NCBI GenBank assembly: GCA_012735215.1
Contig: JAAYHX010000020.1
Location: forward strand, 1-64,000
From: Tissierellia bacterium
Lineage (GTDB): Bacteria; Bacillota; Clostridia; Tissierellales; Tepidimicrobiaceae
Length of the DNA stretch: 64,000 nt
Direction of reading: 5' to 3'
The notes under the pieces are model-generated. The model made no database searches. It saw nothing but the letters and a program-made list of their open reading frames with translations, and had not been told where the DNA came from. The translations under genes and the position numbers were made by a program. Below, one piece after another: positions 8,306 to 17,373 of the stretch (position 1 is its first letter; each line of letters opens with the position of its first letter).

Positions 8306-9289
8306 ATGGATGGTATAAAGAGAATAAGATTAGCCAATCTGCCAACTAAGATTGAGAGGTTAGATAGGTTAAGTGAACAGCTAGGAAAGAATATATATAT
8401 AAAGAGGGATGACCAAACGGGCACTGAGCTTACAGGGAATAAGATAAGAAAGCTAGAGTACTGTGTGGCAGAAGCTGTGGCAAACAACTGTGATTACCTG
8501 ATTACCTGTGGGGGTATTCAATCAAACCACTGTAGAGCAACTGCAGCAGTTGCAGCCAAATTAGGTTTAGGAGCTTACTTAGTTTTAAGAGGAAATGAAG
8601 ATGCATCAGTTGAAGGCAATCTCTTTTTCGATAAGATGCTGGGTGCAGAGATTAAGTTTGTAACAGCCGATGAATATAAATACCAGAGAGCTGAGATCAT
8701 GGAAGGTATTAAGGAGGAACTGGAGAAGAAAGGCCATAAAGGCTACATAATTCCTGAGGGAGCTTCAAATGGAGTAGGTTCCTTAGGATATATAAATGCC
8801 ATGGAAGAAATCTTGGAACAGGAAAAGGAAATGGGTATAAAGTTTGATGCTATAGTAGTGACTGTAGGTTCTGGCGGCACCTATTCAGGCCTTTACTATG
8901 GTAATAGAATCAATAACAACTCTGCTACTGTTTATGGTTTTAACATAACTGAAGCAAAAGAACATTTCCAAGAGGTAGTACTAAAGTTGCTTAAGGAAAT
9001 CTCCCAATATACTGGCAAGGAAATTCCTGTGGCTAAAGATGAGATAGATATAATAGATGGATACGTGGGCAGAGGTTATGCCCTTAGTCGTCCAGAGGAA
9101 ATTGAGTTTTTAAGCTACCTAGCAAAACTGGAGGGGTTGATTTTGGATCCAGTCTATACTGGAAAGACCATGTATGGGCTAGTTGAAGAGATTAAGAAGG
9201 GAACCTTTGACAAACATGAGAATATTCTATTTATACACACAGGGGGGATATTTGGCTGGGCAGAAGACCAAAGAATTCTACTTAGATAA
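8306..9289 (+). CDS. dcyD: D-cysteine desulfhydrase / ACC deaminase family PLP enzyme
   Basis: This 327-aa enzyme is of the PLP fold II family that breaks D-cysteine to pyruvate, H2S and ammonia, or deaminates 1-aminocyclopropane-1-carboxylate. The PLP lysine is K46 in TGNKIRKLEY, and CGGIQSNHCRA supplies the substrate-binding Ser/Asn segment. I chose ATG 8306 because GGGGGTG precedes it and the alignment with family N-termini starts here; an in-frame ATG at 8270 lacks a ribosome site. D-cysteine desulfhydrase is the likelier activity in an anaerobe, but the two cannot be separated by eye. Confidence 0.8.
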   Translation: MDGIKRIRLANLPTKIERLDRLSEQLGKNIYIKRDDQTGTELTGNKIRKLEYCVAEAVANNCDYLITCGGIQSNHCRATAAVAAKLGLGAYLVLRGNEDASVEGNLFFDKMLGAEIKFVTADEYKYQRAEIMEGIKEELEKKGHKGYIIPEGASNGVGSLGYINAMEEILEQEKEMGIKFDAIVVTVGSGGTYSGLYYGNRINNNSATVYGFNITEAKEHFQEVVLKLLKEISQYTGKEIPVAKDEIDIIDGYVGRGYALSRPEEIEFLSYLAKLEGLILDPVYTGKTMYGLVEEIKKGTFDKHENILFIHTGGIFGWAEDQRILLR

Positions 9290-9304
9290 TTAAGGGGGAT
9301 AAGT

Positions 9305-9664
9305 ATGAAAAAGGCAATAGGGCTGATTACAATACTGGCTTTAGTATTGTTGATAAATGGATGTGCTAAGGAAGGGTCAAGTGAATCATTGGGAATTAGA
9401 GGGGAAATAAAGGAAGTATACCTATCTGAAGATGGGACTACTATTTCAGGGATCTTAGTAGAGGGAGAGCTTCAAGAGGATACCATGTATGACTATGCAA
9501 GTGTTACTATAGATGAGAATACTTCCGTATACAGAGGAGAAGAGGAGGCTGCTGCTGAAGAGTTGGAGGAAGGTTTGCAGGTTGAAATAGTGTTTGAAGG
9601 GCCTGTGGCTGAATCCTATCCAGTTCAAGGAGTAGCCAAGAGTATAAACATACTAGAAGAGTAG
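9305..9664 (+). CDS. Small lipoprotein of unknown function
   Basis: The 119-aa product has a lipoprotein signal peptide with lipobox LING-C20, then an acidic beta-rich domain of about 95 residues. The repeated pattern of short strands (GEIKEVYLSEDGTTISGILVEG, shown in part) resembles small DUF3221-like or OB-fold lipoproteins. It lies 15 bp after the desulfhydrase and 10 bp before msrC and is likely co-transcribed. I do not recognise a specific family. Confidence 0.7.
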   Translation: MKKAIGLITILALVLLINGCAKEGSSESLGIRGEIKEVYLSEDGTTISGILVEGELQEDTMYDYASVTIDENTSVYRGEEEAAAEELEEGLQVEIVFEGPVAESYPVQGVAKSINILEE

Positions 9665-9674
9665 AGGTGGTATA

Positions 9675-10172
9675 GTGTTTAAATTAGACCCTATAAAGCA
9701 GATGAAGGAAGAAGAAAGACTAAAGTATATGAACATACTTTTGAAGGGACAGCTTAGCTCGGAAAAGGACCCTATAGCAAATCTTTCTAATGCATCAGCC
9801 ATAATAATGGCTTGCGTTGAAAGGCTCAACTGGGCAGGCTTCTATATATTAAGGCAGGACCAATTGGTTTTAGGTCCATTTCAAGGCCTACCTGCCTGCA
9901 ACAGGATAGAGATAGGAAAAGGCGTATGTGGTACAGCTGTTGCCACAAGAGAAGTTCAATTGGTACCAGATGTACATGAGTTTCCCGGGCATATTGCCTG
10001 TGATTCTGCTTCCAATTCTGAGCTGGTGGTGCCTATCATAAAGGATGATAAGGTCTATGGTGTATTGGACTTGGATAGCCCTGAAAAGGGAAGATTTACT
10101 GATATGGAGAAGGAATACTTTGTAAAGTTTGTAGATATTTTAAATGATTATATAGATTGGGAAAGAGTATAG
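9675..10172 (+). CDS. msrC: Free methionine-(R)-sulfoxide reductase (GAF domain)
   Basis: This 165-aa single GAF-domain protein reduces free L-methionine-(R)-sulfoxide. The three redox cysteines of the family are present at C75, C85 and C109; their spacing (+10, +24) is identical to that of E. coli fRMsr (C84, C94, C118). The WAGFYI and ELVVPI segments are characteristic. Translation starts at GTG 9675 behind AGAGGTGG. The role is repair of oxidised methionine in the cytosol, consistent with an anaerobe needing oxidative-damage defence. Confidence 0.9.
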   Translation: MFKLDPIKQMKEEERLKYMNILLKGQLSSEKDPIANLSNASAIIMACVERLNWAGFYILRQDQLVLGPFQGLPACNRIEIGKGVCGTAVATREVQLVPDVHEFPGHIACDSASNSELVVPIIKDDKVYGVLDLDSPEKGRFTDMEKEYFVKFVDILNDYIDWERV

Positions 10173-10196
10173 AGCTTTTGAATGTAAAGGTTAGTA

Positions 10197-10245
10197 AAAC
10201 CCATCTGCCCTTCTTAGGAAGTGAATTGGCAAATGGGTTTTTCTT
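10197..10245. terminator. Terminator between convergent msrC and transglutaminase gene
   Basis: AAACCCATCTGCC (10197-10209) pairs, with one bulge, with GGCAAATGGGTTT (10228-10240), followed by a T-rich tail. It sits between two convergent genes and can serve both strands. Confidence 0.75.
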
Positions 10246-10251
10246 TTGTTC

Positions 10252-11598
10252 CTATATCTCTTTTACTTGGACAATCTCCTGGATTATGTCATATTCATAG
10301 GGGTAGATGGGCCTATCGGGATATTCTGCTTCTCCCACCTGATTGTCATAGGGATCGCTTCTTAAATACCTTTTTTCTGGATATAGGTCATAGTGGAACT
10401 CTGAGTTGGCAGCCATTCTGAAGGGGTCTAGGTTGCCAAAGTAGTAGTTCCACCTTTTCATATTTTTATTCCTATAGGCGGAGCCTCCAAAGGACAGATC
10501 GGCAAAGAGCCAACCGTATGGTTCTATATAAAACTGAGCCCAATCATGGCAGCCTATGAACTTAGGATTTACTACCAATCCTGACTGCCATCTAGCAGGT
10601 ATCTTAGCTATTCTGCATAGGGTTATAAACAATAAGGCCTGTATGCCGCAATCACCTTTTAAGTTATAGGCAGCATATTCAGGAATATTGGTTATAACAG
10701 CATATTGGGGTACATAGGAGTACTGAATGTTTTTAGTAATATAGTCATAGATTTTTCTGGCCTTTAATAGGGGATTTGTCTCCTCACCCACTATCATCTG
10801 GCTTAATTCCACTAAATAGGGAGTAAACCTAACATGAGGTAGTACTTCCTCTGTATAAAAGCTTGGCTGGTGCCTAGACACTCCTTCTGCTGAAAGTTCC
10901 TTGTACTTGATATGGTTTTCATAGGAGTATTCTACAGCGAACTCTGTGCCCTTTTCTAAAGCTTCTTCAAAGTATATGGTTCTTTGAGGGTAGTAGGGAG
11001 GACATATGAATTTTGGATTATGGGAAGTACTAAGTATCTCTATCTTTTTAATCTGTTGGGCTTCTTGGGGAATGGGGATATGCACTCTAACAACTTGTCC
11101 ATATCTTGCATATTGGTCTTTTATTCTAAGTCCAGCTTTCACATGGATGTGATACCTAATTTCCTTCTTATCTATTATCTTATCTATTACTTCATCAAAA
11201 AGGGCCGAACTATCTTCCTGGGGATTGATTAGCCGGTCTTTTATATTCACATTAACCTTCATGATGTTTTCTAAAAATCTATTGTGAAAGGTTACTTGGC
11301 CATCTACATAGGCCCAATCTGCATATCTTTCATCCATTAGGGCTTCTAATTCTTCCCTAGTAAAATCTCTTATTTCCTTTTGGGCTAAGGTCAAGGCTTC
11401 ATTAAAGGTATAAATGTATTCCTCCTTCAGCCTTCTAATCCTTTCCTTTTCAAATATTAGCCTTTCTTTTAAAATAGATGGAATATTTCTTTCAAGGTAG
11501 ATCTCTATTAGGGATAAGGCCTTATCATAATTTCCATAATAGACGTATCTTTTAATATCCTCAGGCAGATCTACCAACAGATGCATTAATCTATTCAC
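10252..11598 (-). CDS. Transglutaminase-like cysteine protease family protein
   Basis: This 448-aa cytosolic protein (no signal peptide) has an N-terminal helical part of about 125 residues, a beta-rich middle, and a C-terminal transglutaminase-like core with a complete Cys-His-Asp triad: C317 (KGDCGIQA), H351 (GCHDWAQF) and D367 (FADLSFGG). The GTG start at 11598 is chosen because AGGAGGGG lies 6 nt upstream; an ATG 36 nt earlier has no ribosome site. Relatives are thought to be proteases or peptide ligases, but the substrate is unknown. It is monocistronic. Confidence 0.8.
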   Translation of the reverse strand: MNRLMHLLVDLPEDIKRYVYYGNYDKALSLIEIYLERNIPSILKERLIFEKERIRRLKEEYIYTFNEALTLAQKEIRDFTREELEALMDERYADWAYVDGQVTFHNRFLENIMKVNVNIKDRLINPQEDSSALFDEVIDKIIDKKEIRYHIHVKAGLRIKDQYARYGQVVRVHIPIPQEAQQIKKIEILSTSHNPKFICPPYYPQRTIYFEEALEKGTEFAVEYSYENHIKYKELSAEGVSRHQPSFYTEEVLPHVRFTPYLVELSQMIVGEETNPLLKARKIYDYITKNIQYSYVPQYAVITNIPEYAAYNLKGDCGIQALLFITLCRIAKIPARWQSGLVVNPKFIGCHDWAQFYIEPYGWLFADLSFGGSAYRNKNMKRWNYYFGNLDPFRMAANSEFHYDLYPEKRYLRSDPYDNQVGEAEYPDRPIYPYEYDIIQEIVQVKEI

Positions 11599-11741
11599 TT
11601 TTAACCCCTCCTGTTTTTTCTTGTAGAAGAACATATTTTAATATATTATATAGATATTGCTTCAAAAATGAAAGAAATAAAAGATAGGTATACAATATGA
11701 GACTATATTGCTAGTTGCGTATAGATATAAGTTGTGATAAT

Positions 11742-11788
11742 GTTGTATATATAGTATATGATGGGGTCATGTACACTAGATATTGCGC
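11742..11788 (+). promoter_or_regulatory. Tandem NrdR-like boxes upstream of nrdJ
   Basis: Two 16-bp sites, GTTGTATATATAGTAT (11742-11757) and ACACTAGATATTGCGC (11773-11788), resemble the NrdR box ACACwATATmTwGTGT. Their starts are 31 bp apart, the three-helical-turn spacing typical of paired NrdR boxes. The second abuts the RBS of the RNR gene, so bound repressor would block expression. No nrdR gene is in the window. Confidence 0.6.
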
Positions 11789-11800
11789 AGGAGGGGTTTT

Positions 11801-13933
11801 ATGTTGAAAGTTGAAAAAAGAAATGGAATGATAGTAGATTTTGACGGAGACAAGATAGTTAAGGCTATAAGCAAGGCCATGGTAGAGACAGAAGGTGGTA
11901 TAGATTTTGATTTAGCCGCGGAAATTGCAGATAAGGTATATGAGGCTTTTAAAGACTTGGATGTAGTACATATAGAAAAGATCCAGGACTTTGTAGAAGT
12001 AGAATTGATGAGATCAAGGCCTAATGTTGCTAAAAAGTATATCTTGTATAGGGAAGAAAGGGCAAGGCTTAGGAAACATGGTTGGGCTATGACAGATCTC
12101 CAAAGGGATATATACGAAAAAAAATACAGGCATGATAATGAGACCTTTGAAGATTTTCTAGCTAGAGTAAGTGGAAATAATAGCTTCGTCATGAAGGCGA
12201 TAAAGGATAAGAAGTTCATGCCAGCAGGCAGGATACTTGCTGGTAGAGGGTTAGATAAGTTCGGAAGAAAGGTAACTTTATCAAATTGTTATGTAATGCC
12301 CAAGGTAGAAGACAACATAGAATCCATATTTGATACTGCGAAATATATGGCTAGGACCTACTCCTATGGTGGCGGGGTTGGGGTTTCCCTTTCCAAGCTA
12401 AGGCCAAAGGGAGCTAAGGTAAACAATGCTGCAAGTTCAACAACTGGTGCAGTATCCTTTATGGACCTATATTCAATGGTAACTGGTCTAATAGGAATGA
12501 AGGGCAGACGGGGAGCCTTGATGATCAACTTGGATTGTAATCATCCTGACATAGAGGACTTTATAGATGTTAAGAACGATTTAAACAAGGTTAACTATGC
12601 AAACATATCTGTAAATGTGACAGATGACTTTATGAAGGCTGTGGTAGAAGATAAAGACTATGAACTATACTTTAAAGTAGAAGCCACTGGGGAAGAAATA
12701 AAAAAGACTGTTAGAGCAAGGGACTTGTTTACAAAGATTGCTAGGAACAACTGGAACATGGCCGAACCAGGTTTATTATTCATAGATAAGATCAATAGTT
12801 GGCATTTAATGAGTGAAGATAAGGACTTTGAATTTGCAGGGGTAAATCCCTGTGCAGAGGAGACCTTGCCAGCTTGGGGTAGCTGTAATCTTTCCTCAAT
12901 CAACCTAAGTGAATTTGTTAGGGATCCTTTTAGTGAAAGGGCAAGATTTGAGTTCAACAATTTTGCTGAAATGGTTAGACAGGGAGTTGTCTATCTAAAT
13001 GAGGTATTAGATGAAAACATGAAGCTGCATCCCCTAAAGGAACAGAGGGAAATGGCCAGGGAGCTAAGGCAAATTGGACTAGGTATAATGGGTGTAGCTG
13101 ACATGTTCATAAAAATGGGAATCAGATACGGAAGCCAAGAATCAGTAGATTTAATACATGAAATTGGCAAGGTGTTGATAAATGAGGCATTAAAGCAATC
13201 TGCCCTCCTAGCAAAGGAATATGGTCCCTTCCCTAAATATAAAAAGGAAGCAGTGCTAAAGTCTCCCTTCCTATTAGCTAATGCTAGTGAGGAAGTATTG
13301 GACCTAATAGAGAAATATGGACTTAGAAATAGCCAGCTCCTTACAATACCGCCTACAGGTAGCATATCAACACTAATTGGCTGCAGCAATGGACTAGAGC
13401 CCATATTCCAGATATCCTACACAAGAAAGTCTGAGTCTCTACATCAGGAAGAGACCTATTACAAGGTGTTTACACCAATTGTTAAGGAATATATGGATAG
13501 GTATGGTATTAGCAGGGAAGAGGATTTACCGGATTACTTTGTTACAGCTCATGATTTGAACTACAAAGAGAGGATAGAAGTACAGGCTGCTTGGCAGCAA
13601 TATATAGATGCAAGCATATCCTCCACAGTAAATGTGCCTAATGAGTTCACCGTAGAGGAAGTTGAAGAGTTATACCTTTATGCTTGGAGAAAGGGCTTAA
13701 AAGGCATTACTATCTACAGGGATGGCTGTGCTAGAGATGGAATACTAATTTCCAATAAGGCTAAGATGAGCAAGTTAGAGAAAATTCAAAAACTCCAAGA
13801 AGAACTAAATGAGCTGATAGTAGAACAGTTAAAGGAAGACCCCGATAGCTGTCCTATGTGTGGGGGCAAAATGATCTATAGCGGTGGCTGTTCAGAATGT
13901 CAAGACTGTGGATATAGTCCTTGTGCAGTATAA
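11801..13933 (+). CDS. nrdJ: Adenosylcobalamin-dependent (class II) ribonucleotide reductase
   Basis: This 710-aa enzyme converts ribonucleotides to deoxyribonucleotides using a B12-derived thiyl radical, independent of oxygen. It has an N-terminal ATP-cone (about 1-90) for allosteric control, the redox pair C163 (LSNCYVMP) and C362, and the radical site N349-P-C351-A-E353. The C351-to-C362 spacing equals that of the Lactobacillus enzyme. The C-terminal CPMCGGKM...CQDCGYSPCAV segment is the zinc ribbon and reducing tail of clostridial NrdJ. I start at ATG 11801 behind AGGAGGGG; an in-frame TTG 18 nt earlier overlaps that ribosome site. Confidence 0.93.
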   Translation: MLKVEKRNGMIVDFDGDKIVKAISKAMVETEGGIDFDLAAEIADKVYEAFKDLDVVHIEKIQDFVEVELMRSRPNVAKKYILYREERARLRKHGWAMTDLQRDIYEKKYRHDNETFEDFLARVSGNNSFVMKAIKDKKFMPAGRILAGRGLDKFGRKVTLSNCYVMPKVEDNIESIFDTAKYMARTYSYGGGVGVSLSKLRPKGAKVNNAASSTTGAVSFMDLYSMVTGLIGMKGRRGALMINLDCNHPDIEDFIDVKNDLNKVNYANISVNVTDDFMKAVVEDKDYELYFKVEATGEEIKKTVRARDLFTKIARNNWNMAEPGLLFIDKINSWHLMSEDKDFEFAGVNPCAEETLPAWGSCNLSSINLSEFVRDPFSERARFEFNNFAEMVRQGVVYLNEVLDENMKLHPLKEQREMARELRQIGLGIMGVADMFIKMGIRYGSQESVDLIHEIGKVLINEALKQSALLAKEYGPFPKYKKEAVLKSPFLLANASEEVLDLIEKYGLRNSQLLTIPPTGSISTLIGCSNGLEPIFQISYTRKSESLHQEETYYKVFTPIVKEYMDRYGISREEDLPDYFVTAHDLNYKERIEVQAAWQQYIDASISSTVNVPNEFTVEEVEELYLYAWRKGLKGITIYRDGCARDGILISNKAKMSKLEKIQKLQEELNELIVEQLKEDPDSCPMCGGKMIYSGGCSECQDCGYSPCAV

Positions 13934-13963
13934 TATACAACTAACGGTGGAAGATTGATAATA

Positions 13964-14005
13964 GGGTTTGCGATAGAAGCCACAAAAATCGCAAACCCTT
14001 TTTTT
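13964..14005 (+). terminator. Terminator after nrdJ
   Basis: GGGTTTGCGA (13964-13973) pairs perfectly with TCGCAAACCC (13989-13998), followed by seven T. This is a strong Rho-independent terminator. Confidence 0.9.
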
Positions 14006-14031
14006 GCAATATGCTCCTTGTAATTATAGTT

Positions 14032-14060
14032 TTGAACACCTTACATATCTATGATATAAT
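14032..14060 (+). promoter_or_regulatory. Sigma-A promoter for methyltransferase gene
   Basis: TTGAAC (14032-14037), a 17-nt spacer and a perfect TATAAT (14055-14060) lie 28 bp before the methyltransferase start. The gene therefore has its own transcription start after the nrdJ terminator. Confidence 0.75.
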
Positions 14061-14087
14061 ACCATAAAGTCTGATAGGAGTGGCAAT

Positions 14088-15470
14088 ATGTCTAGCTTAC
14101 ATATAATTGAAAGGTTACCTGAAATAATAAGTAGTGGAAAAAAGAAAGCAGAAGAAGTATTAAATAGATCCAAGGATGATTCACTTTATAATGGGCAGAT
14201 TTTTTTTCCTGAAAGCAATCAAGGAGATAGCTGGATAAACCAGTTCTACCAGGGAGACAATCTGCTTGTAATGGGCAAGTTGATAAAGGAAGGGTACAAG
14301 GGCAAGCTGGATTTAATATATATTGACCCTCCCTTTCTGACCAAAACCAAACATAATGGTAAGATAAATATAGTGGCCCAGGATAAGGAATATACCTTTG
14401 AACTCTTTGCCTATGATGATACTTGGGAAGAAGGTCTTTATTCCTACTTGAAGATGATCTATCCTAGGCTCTATCTTATGAGGGAGCTCTTAAGTGATAG
14501 GGGTACTATCTATGTGCACTTGGATTATAGGACTGTCCACTATGTAAGGATACTGATGGATGAAATATTTGGAGAAGAAAATTTTATGAATGAGATCATA
14601 TGGGCCTATAAGTCAGGAGGGGTAAGTAAAAGGTACTATTCGAGAAAGCATGATAATATTTTGGTTTACACCAAGACTAAGGACTACATATTTAATCCTC
14701 AACAGGAAAAGTCCTATAACAGGGACTTTAAACCCTATAAATTTAAGGGAGTCAAGGAATACCAAGATGAGATTGGCTGGTATACTCTAGTAAATCTGAA
14801 GGATGTTTGGCAGATAGATATGGTTGGCAGGACTTCTAGGGAAAGGGTAAACTATGCAAGCCAAAAACCAGAGGCCCTTATGGAAAGGATAATACTAACC
14901 TCCACCGATGAAAACTCAATAGTAGCTGATTTCTTTGCTGGCAGTGGCACCACCGGAATAGTAGCAGAAAGGCTAAACAGGCGATGGATCATGTCAGACA
15001 AAGGAGACCTATCCTCCATAACCATCCACAAGAGGCTCTTAGAAAATGCTAGCAAGCCCTTCTATAGTTTCAAAGAAAATAATAGAGCGAGGGATGGAGG
15101 AAAACTGTTAATTAAGGGTGAATATATAGATAATAAGACATTGAAGATACACTTAGAACGATATGTAGTTGACATAGACATAAGCATTAAGAAAAAATAC
15201 AGGCAGCAGATGGAGGAGCTAATAGATAATAGTTCCTTGTCTTTAATTGAATTCATTGGTATTGATTTGGACTTTGACGGCAAAATCCCCTTGCTAAGGA
15301 AGCAATATACTAGGGATTCTAATAAGGCTTTAGATTCAAACATGGCAATAGAGGGTAATATTAAAGAAGGCCAGAAGATCCTTGTAGCCTACAAGGATGT
15401 ATTTGGGAAGGGGAATTATGACCTATATCAAATTAGCCAAGGGAGGTTGATCTTGTGTCAAGAGTATTAG
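14088..15470 (+). CDS. Orphan DNA adenine/cytosine-N4 methyltransferase (beta class)
   Basis: This 460-aa S-adenosylmethionine-dependent methyltransferase has motif IV DPPF at 80-83, a target-recognition stretch, then motif X-like SQKPEALMERI (258-268) and motif I FAGSGTTG (283-290). This order, catalytic motif before SAM-binding motif, defines the beta class of type III Mod proteins and some solitary enzymes. DPPF usually means N6-adenine. No restriction subunit or Res helicase lies nearby, so it is an orphan. It overlaps the start of pepD by 16 bp, which suggests a stable housekeeping arrangement. The about 150-residue C-terminal part has no motif I recognise. Confidence 0.88.
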   Translation: MSSLHIIERLPEIISSGKKKAEEVLNRSKDDSLYNGQIFFPESNQGDSWINQFYQGDNLLVMGKLIKEGYKGKLDLIYIDPPFLTKTKHNGKINIVAQDKEYTFELFAYDDTWEEGLYSYLKMIYPRLYLMRELLSDRGTIYVHLDYRTVHYVRILMDEIFGEENFMNEIIWAYKSGGVSKRYYSRKHDNILVYTKTKDYIFNPQQEKSYNRDFKPYKFKGVKEYQDEIGWYTLVNLKDVWQIDMVGRTSRERVNYASQKPEALMERIILTSTDENSIVADFFAGSGTTGIVAERLNRRWIMSDKGDLSSITIHKRLLENASKPFYSFKENNRARDGGKLLIKGEYIDNKTLKIHLERYVVDIDISIKKKYRQQMEELIDNSSLSLIEFIGIDLDFDGKIPLLRKQYTRDSNKALDSNMAIEGNIKEGQKILVAYKDVFGKGNYDLYQISQGRLILCQEY

Positions 15471-16912
15471 AAGGGATAAAGCCAGAAAGAGTATTCTATT
15501 ATTTTGAGGAAATATCCAAAATTCCACGCTGTTCAGGCCAAGAAGAAAAGATGAGCAATTATTTAGCAGACCTAGGTAAAAAACTGGGGCTTGAGACTAT
15601 ACAGGATGAGTATTTAAATGTTATAGTCAAAAAGCCAGGTATTGCAGGCTATGAAAACAGTCCAACTGTAATACTGCAAGGCCATATGGACATGGTGTGT
15701 GAAAAGGAAGAAGCCTCTAATCATGACTTTTCTAAGGATCCTCTTAAATTAAAGATAGAAGGAGACTTTATCACTGCAGAGGGAACAACCCTTGGCGCCG
15801 ATAACGGGATTGCAGTAGCCATGTGCTTAGCTTTGCTGGAATCAGAAGATATACCCCATCCACCCTTGGAGGTGCTCATAACTACTAATGAGGAGACAGG
15901 GATGGATGGTGCAAAGGGACTTGATCCAAATAACTTAAAAGGTAAAATCCTAATAAACATAGATTCAGAAGAAGAAGGTACAGCTCTTGTTAGCTGTGCT
16001 GGAGGAGAAACGAATCTGGTTGCTATTCCCATAGATTGGCAGCCACCAAAGGTTTCCCAGGCATACCATATTAAGGTAATGGGACTACAAGGGGGACACT
16101 CAGGCATGGAAATAAACAGGGGAAGAGGTAATGCTAACAAGATAATAGCTAGAGTTCTTTCCCATGTTAAAAGCAAATTTCCTGTAGAACTAGCCCATAT
16201 AGAAGGTGGCTCCAAGTCAAATGCCATACCTAGAAAGGGACAAGCTTTAGTTGTGGTGGATAAGGAAGAGGAAGAAGCCTTCCTTAAGGCAGTAAAGGAT
16301 ATGGAGAAAATTATACAAAACGAATTAAGGGCTTCAGAACCAGATTTTAGCCTGGCTGTTGAGAAAGTGCAGGATAAAGTTGAAAGGGTATTTACAGAAG
16401 ATAGCTTTGACAGGGTAATTGCAGCCCTAATGTTGATACCAACAGGAGTACAGACCATGAGTATGGAGATAGAAGGCCTTGTTGAGAGCTCAAACAACAT
16501 GGCAATTGTCAAAACTGAAGATAATAGAGTAACCATAGAATCTGCCTTGAGAAGTTCAAAGGGATCTCTAAAAGAATTTATCGGCCAGCAAATAGAAACT
16601 GTTGCAAAGCTGGTTAAAGGAACTTGGGAAAATCGTGGTTCTTATCCTGCTTGGGAGTTTAAGGAAGATTCTAAGATAAGGGAAGTATTTAAAAGGGTAT
16701 ATAAGGAACTATTTGGAGCAGAATTAAAGATAGAAGCTATACATGCTGGATTGGAATGTGGATTGTTTGACGAAAAATTTAATGGAAGTCTTGATATGAT
16801 CTCCTTTGGTCCAAGTATGTATGGTGTTCATACTCCTCAAGAAAGATTGAGCATATCTTCTGTTGAAAGAACCTATGAATTTTTATTAGGGGTTTTAAAA
16901 GAAATAAAATAA
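15455..16912 (+). CDS. pepD: Aminoacyl-histidine dipeptidase (PepD, M20)
   Basis: This 485-aa zinc metallopeptidase splits Xaa-His and other dipeptides in the cytosol. The M20 metal and catalytic motifs are QGHMDMV with H77, GADNGIAVAM, TTNEETGMDGAKGL with the catalytic Glu pair, and a C-terminal HAGLECG with the last metal ligand. The lid domain includes GGHSGMEI. GTG 15455 is within the end of the methyltransferase gene behind GGGAGG. It supports peptide and amino-acid fermentation together with the M18 and M20 enzymes encoded nearby. Confidence 0.92.
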   Translation: MSRVLEGIKPERVFYYFEEISKIPRCSGQEEKMSNYLADLGKKLGLETIQDEYLNVIVKKPGIAGYENSPTVILQGHMDMVCEKEEASNHDFSKDPLKLKIEGDFITAEGTTLGADNGIAVAMCLALLESEDIPHPPLEVLITTNEETGMDGAKGLDPNNLKGKILINIDSEEEGTALVSCAGGETNLVAIPIDWQPPKVSQAYHIKVMGLQGGHSGMEINRGRGNANKIIARVLSHVKSKFPVELAHIEGGSKSNAIPRKGQALVVVDKEEEEAFLKAVKDMEKIIQNELRASEPDFSLAVEKVQDKVERVFTEDSFDRVIAALMLIPTGVQTMSMEIEGLVESSNNMAIVKTEDNRVTIESALRSSKGSLKEFIGQQIETVAKLVKGTWENRGSYPAWEFKEDSKIREVFKRVYKELFGAELKIEAIHAGLECGLFDEKFNGSLDMISFGPSMYGVHTPQERLSISSVERTYEFLLGVLKEIK

Positions 16913-16979
16913 TTTTTGTATAAAAAAAGATAATAATAGTGTATTATTATATTAATCAAATAAAGAGAGGAGAATAAAA

Positions 16980-17294
16980 ATGAATCATGAACATGAACAC
17001 CATGAACACGACCATATTGTATTAACTTTAGATGACGGTTCTAACATTGAATGTCACGTATTGGGGGTCTTCGAAGTAGATGATGTTGAGTATATTGCCT
17101 TAGTACCAATGGATGAGGAAGAAGTATTTTTATATAGATATGAAGAAGATGAAGAAGGAATAAACTTGATAAACATCGAAGATGATGAAGAATTTGAAAT
17201 AGTATCTGAAGCCTTCTACGAGCTATTTGAAGAAGACGAATATGACGATGAATTTGATGAATTAGAAGATTATGACGAAGACTATGACGAATAA
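16980..17294 (+). CDS. DUF1292 family acidic protein
   Basis: This 104-aa protein matches DUF1292 (YrzB-like) in its core, from about ITLDDG-like LTLDDGSNIECHVLGVFE to the EEFEIVSEAFYEL end. It starts with a His/Glu-rich stretch that could bind metal and ends with a very acidic Asp/Glu tail. The RBS is AGAGAGGAG. The family is widespread in Firmicutes, often near yrrK or alaS; here it stands alone between pepD and an aminopeptidase. Function is unknown. Confidence 0.85.
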   Translation: MNHEHEHHEHDHIVLTLDDGSNIECHVLGVFEVDDVEYIALVPMDEEEVFLYRYEEDEEGINLINIEDDEEFEIVSEAFYELFEEDEYDDEFDELEDYDEDYDE

Positions 17295-17307
17295 GCATCT
17301 ATAAAAC

Positions 17308-17349
17308 AAGGTACTTCAGCTGTACAAAATATGGTTGAAGTACCTTTTT
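17308..17349 (+). terminator. Terminator after the DUF1292 gene
   Basis: AAGGTACTTCA (17308-17318) pairs with TGAAGTACCTT (17336-17346), then T. It lies 14 bp past the stop codon and just before the RBS of the next gene. Confidence 0.85.
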
Positions 17350-17373
17350 ATAGCAGTATGGAGGGGGATGAAA

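Noticed and set aside
15721-16536. Long 271-codon minus-strand ORF inside pepD
   Set aside because: It is the antisense image of a well-supported M20 peptidase gene with Ser/Leu-rich shadow composition.
16931-16949. TAATAATA-gtg-TATTATTA palindrome before the DUF1292 gene
   Set aside because: A purely AT stem in AT-rich DNA is likely chance; no supporting context.
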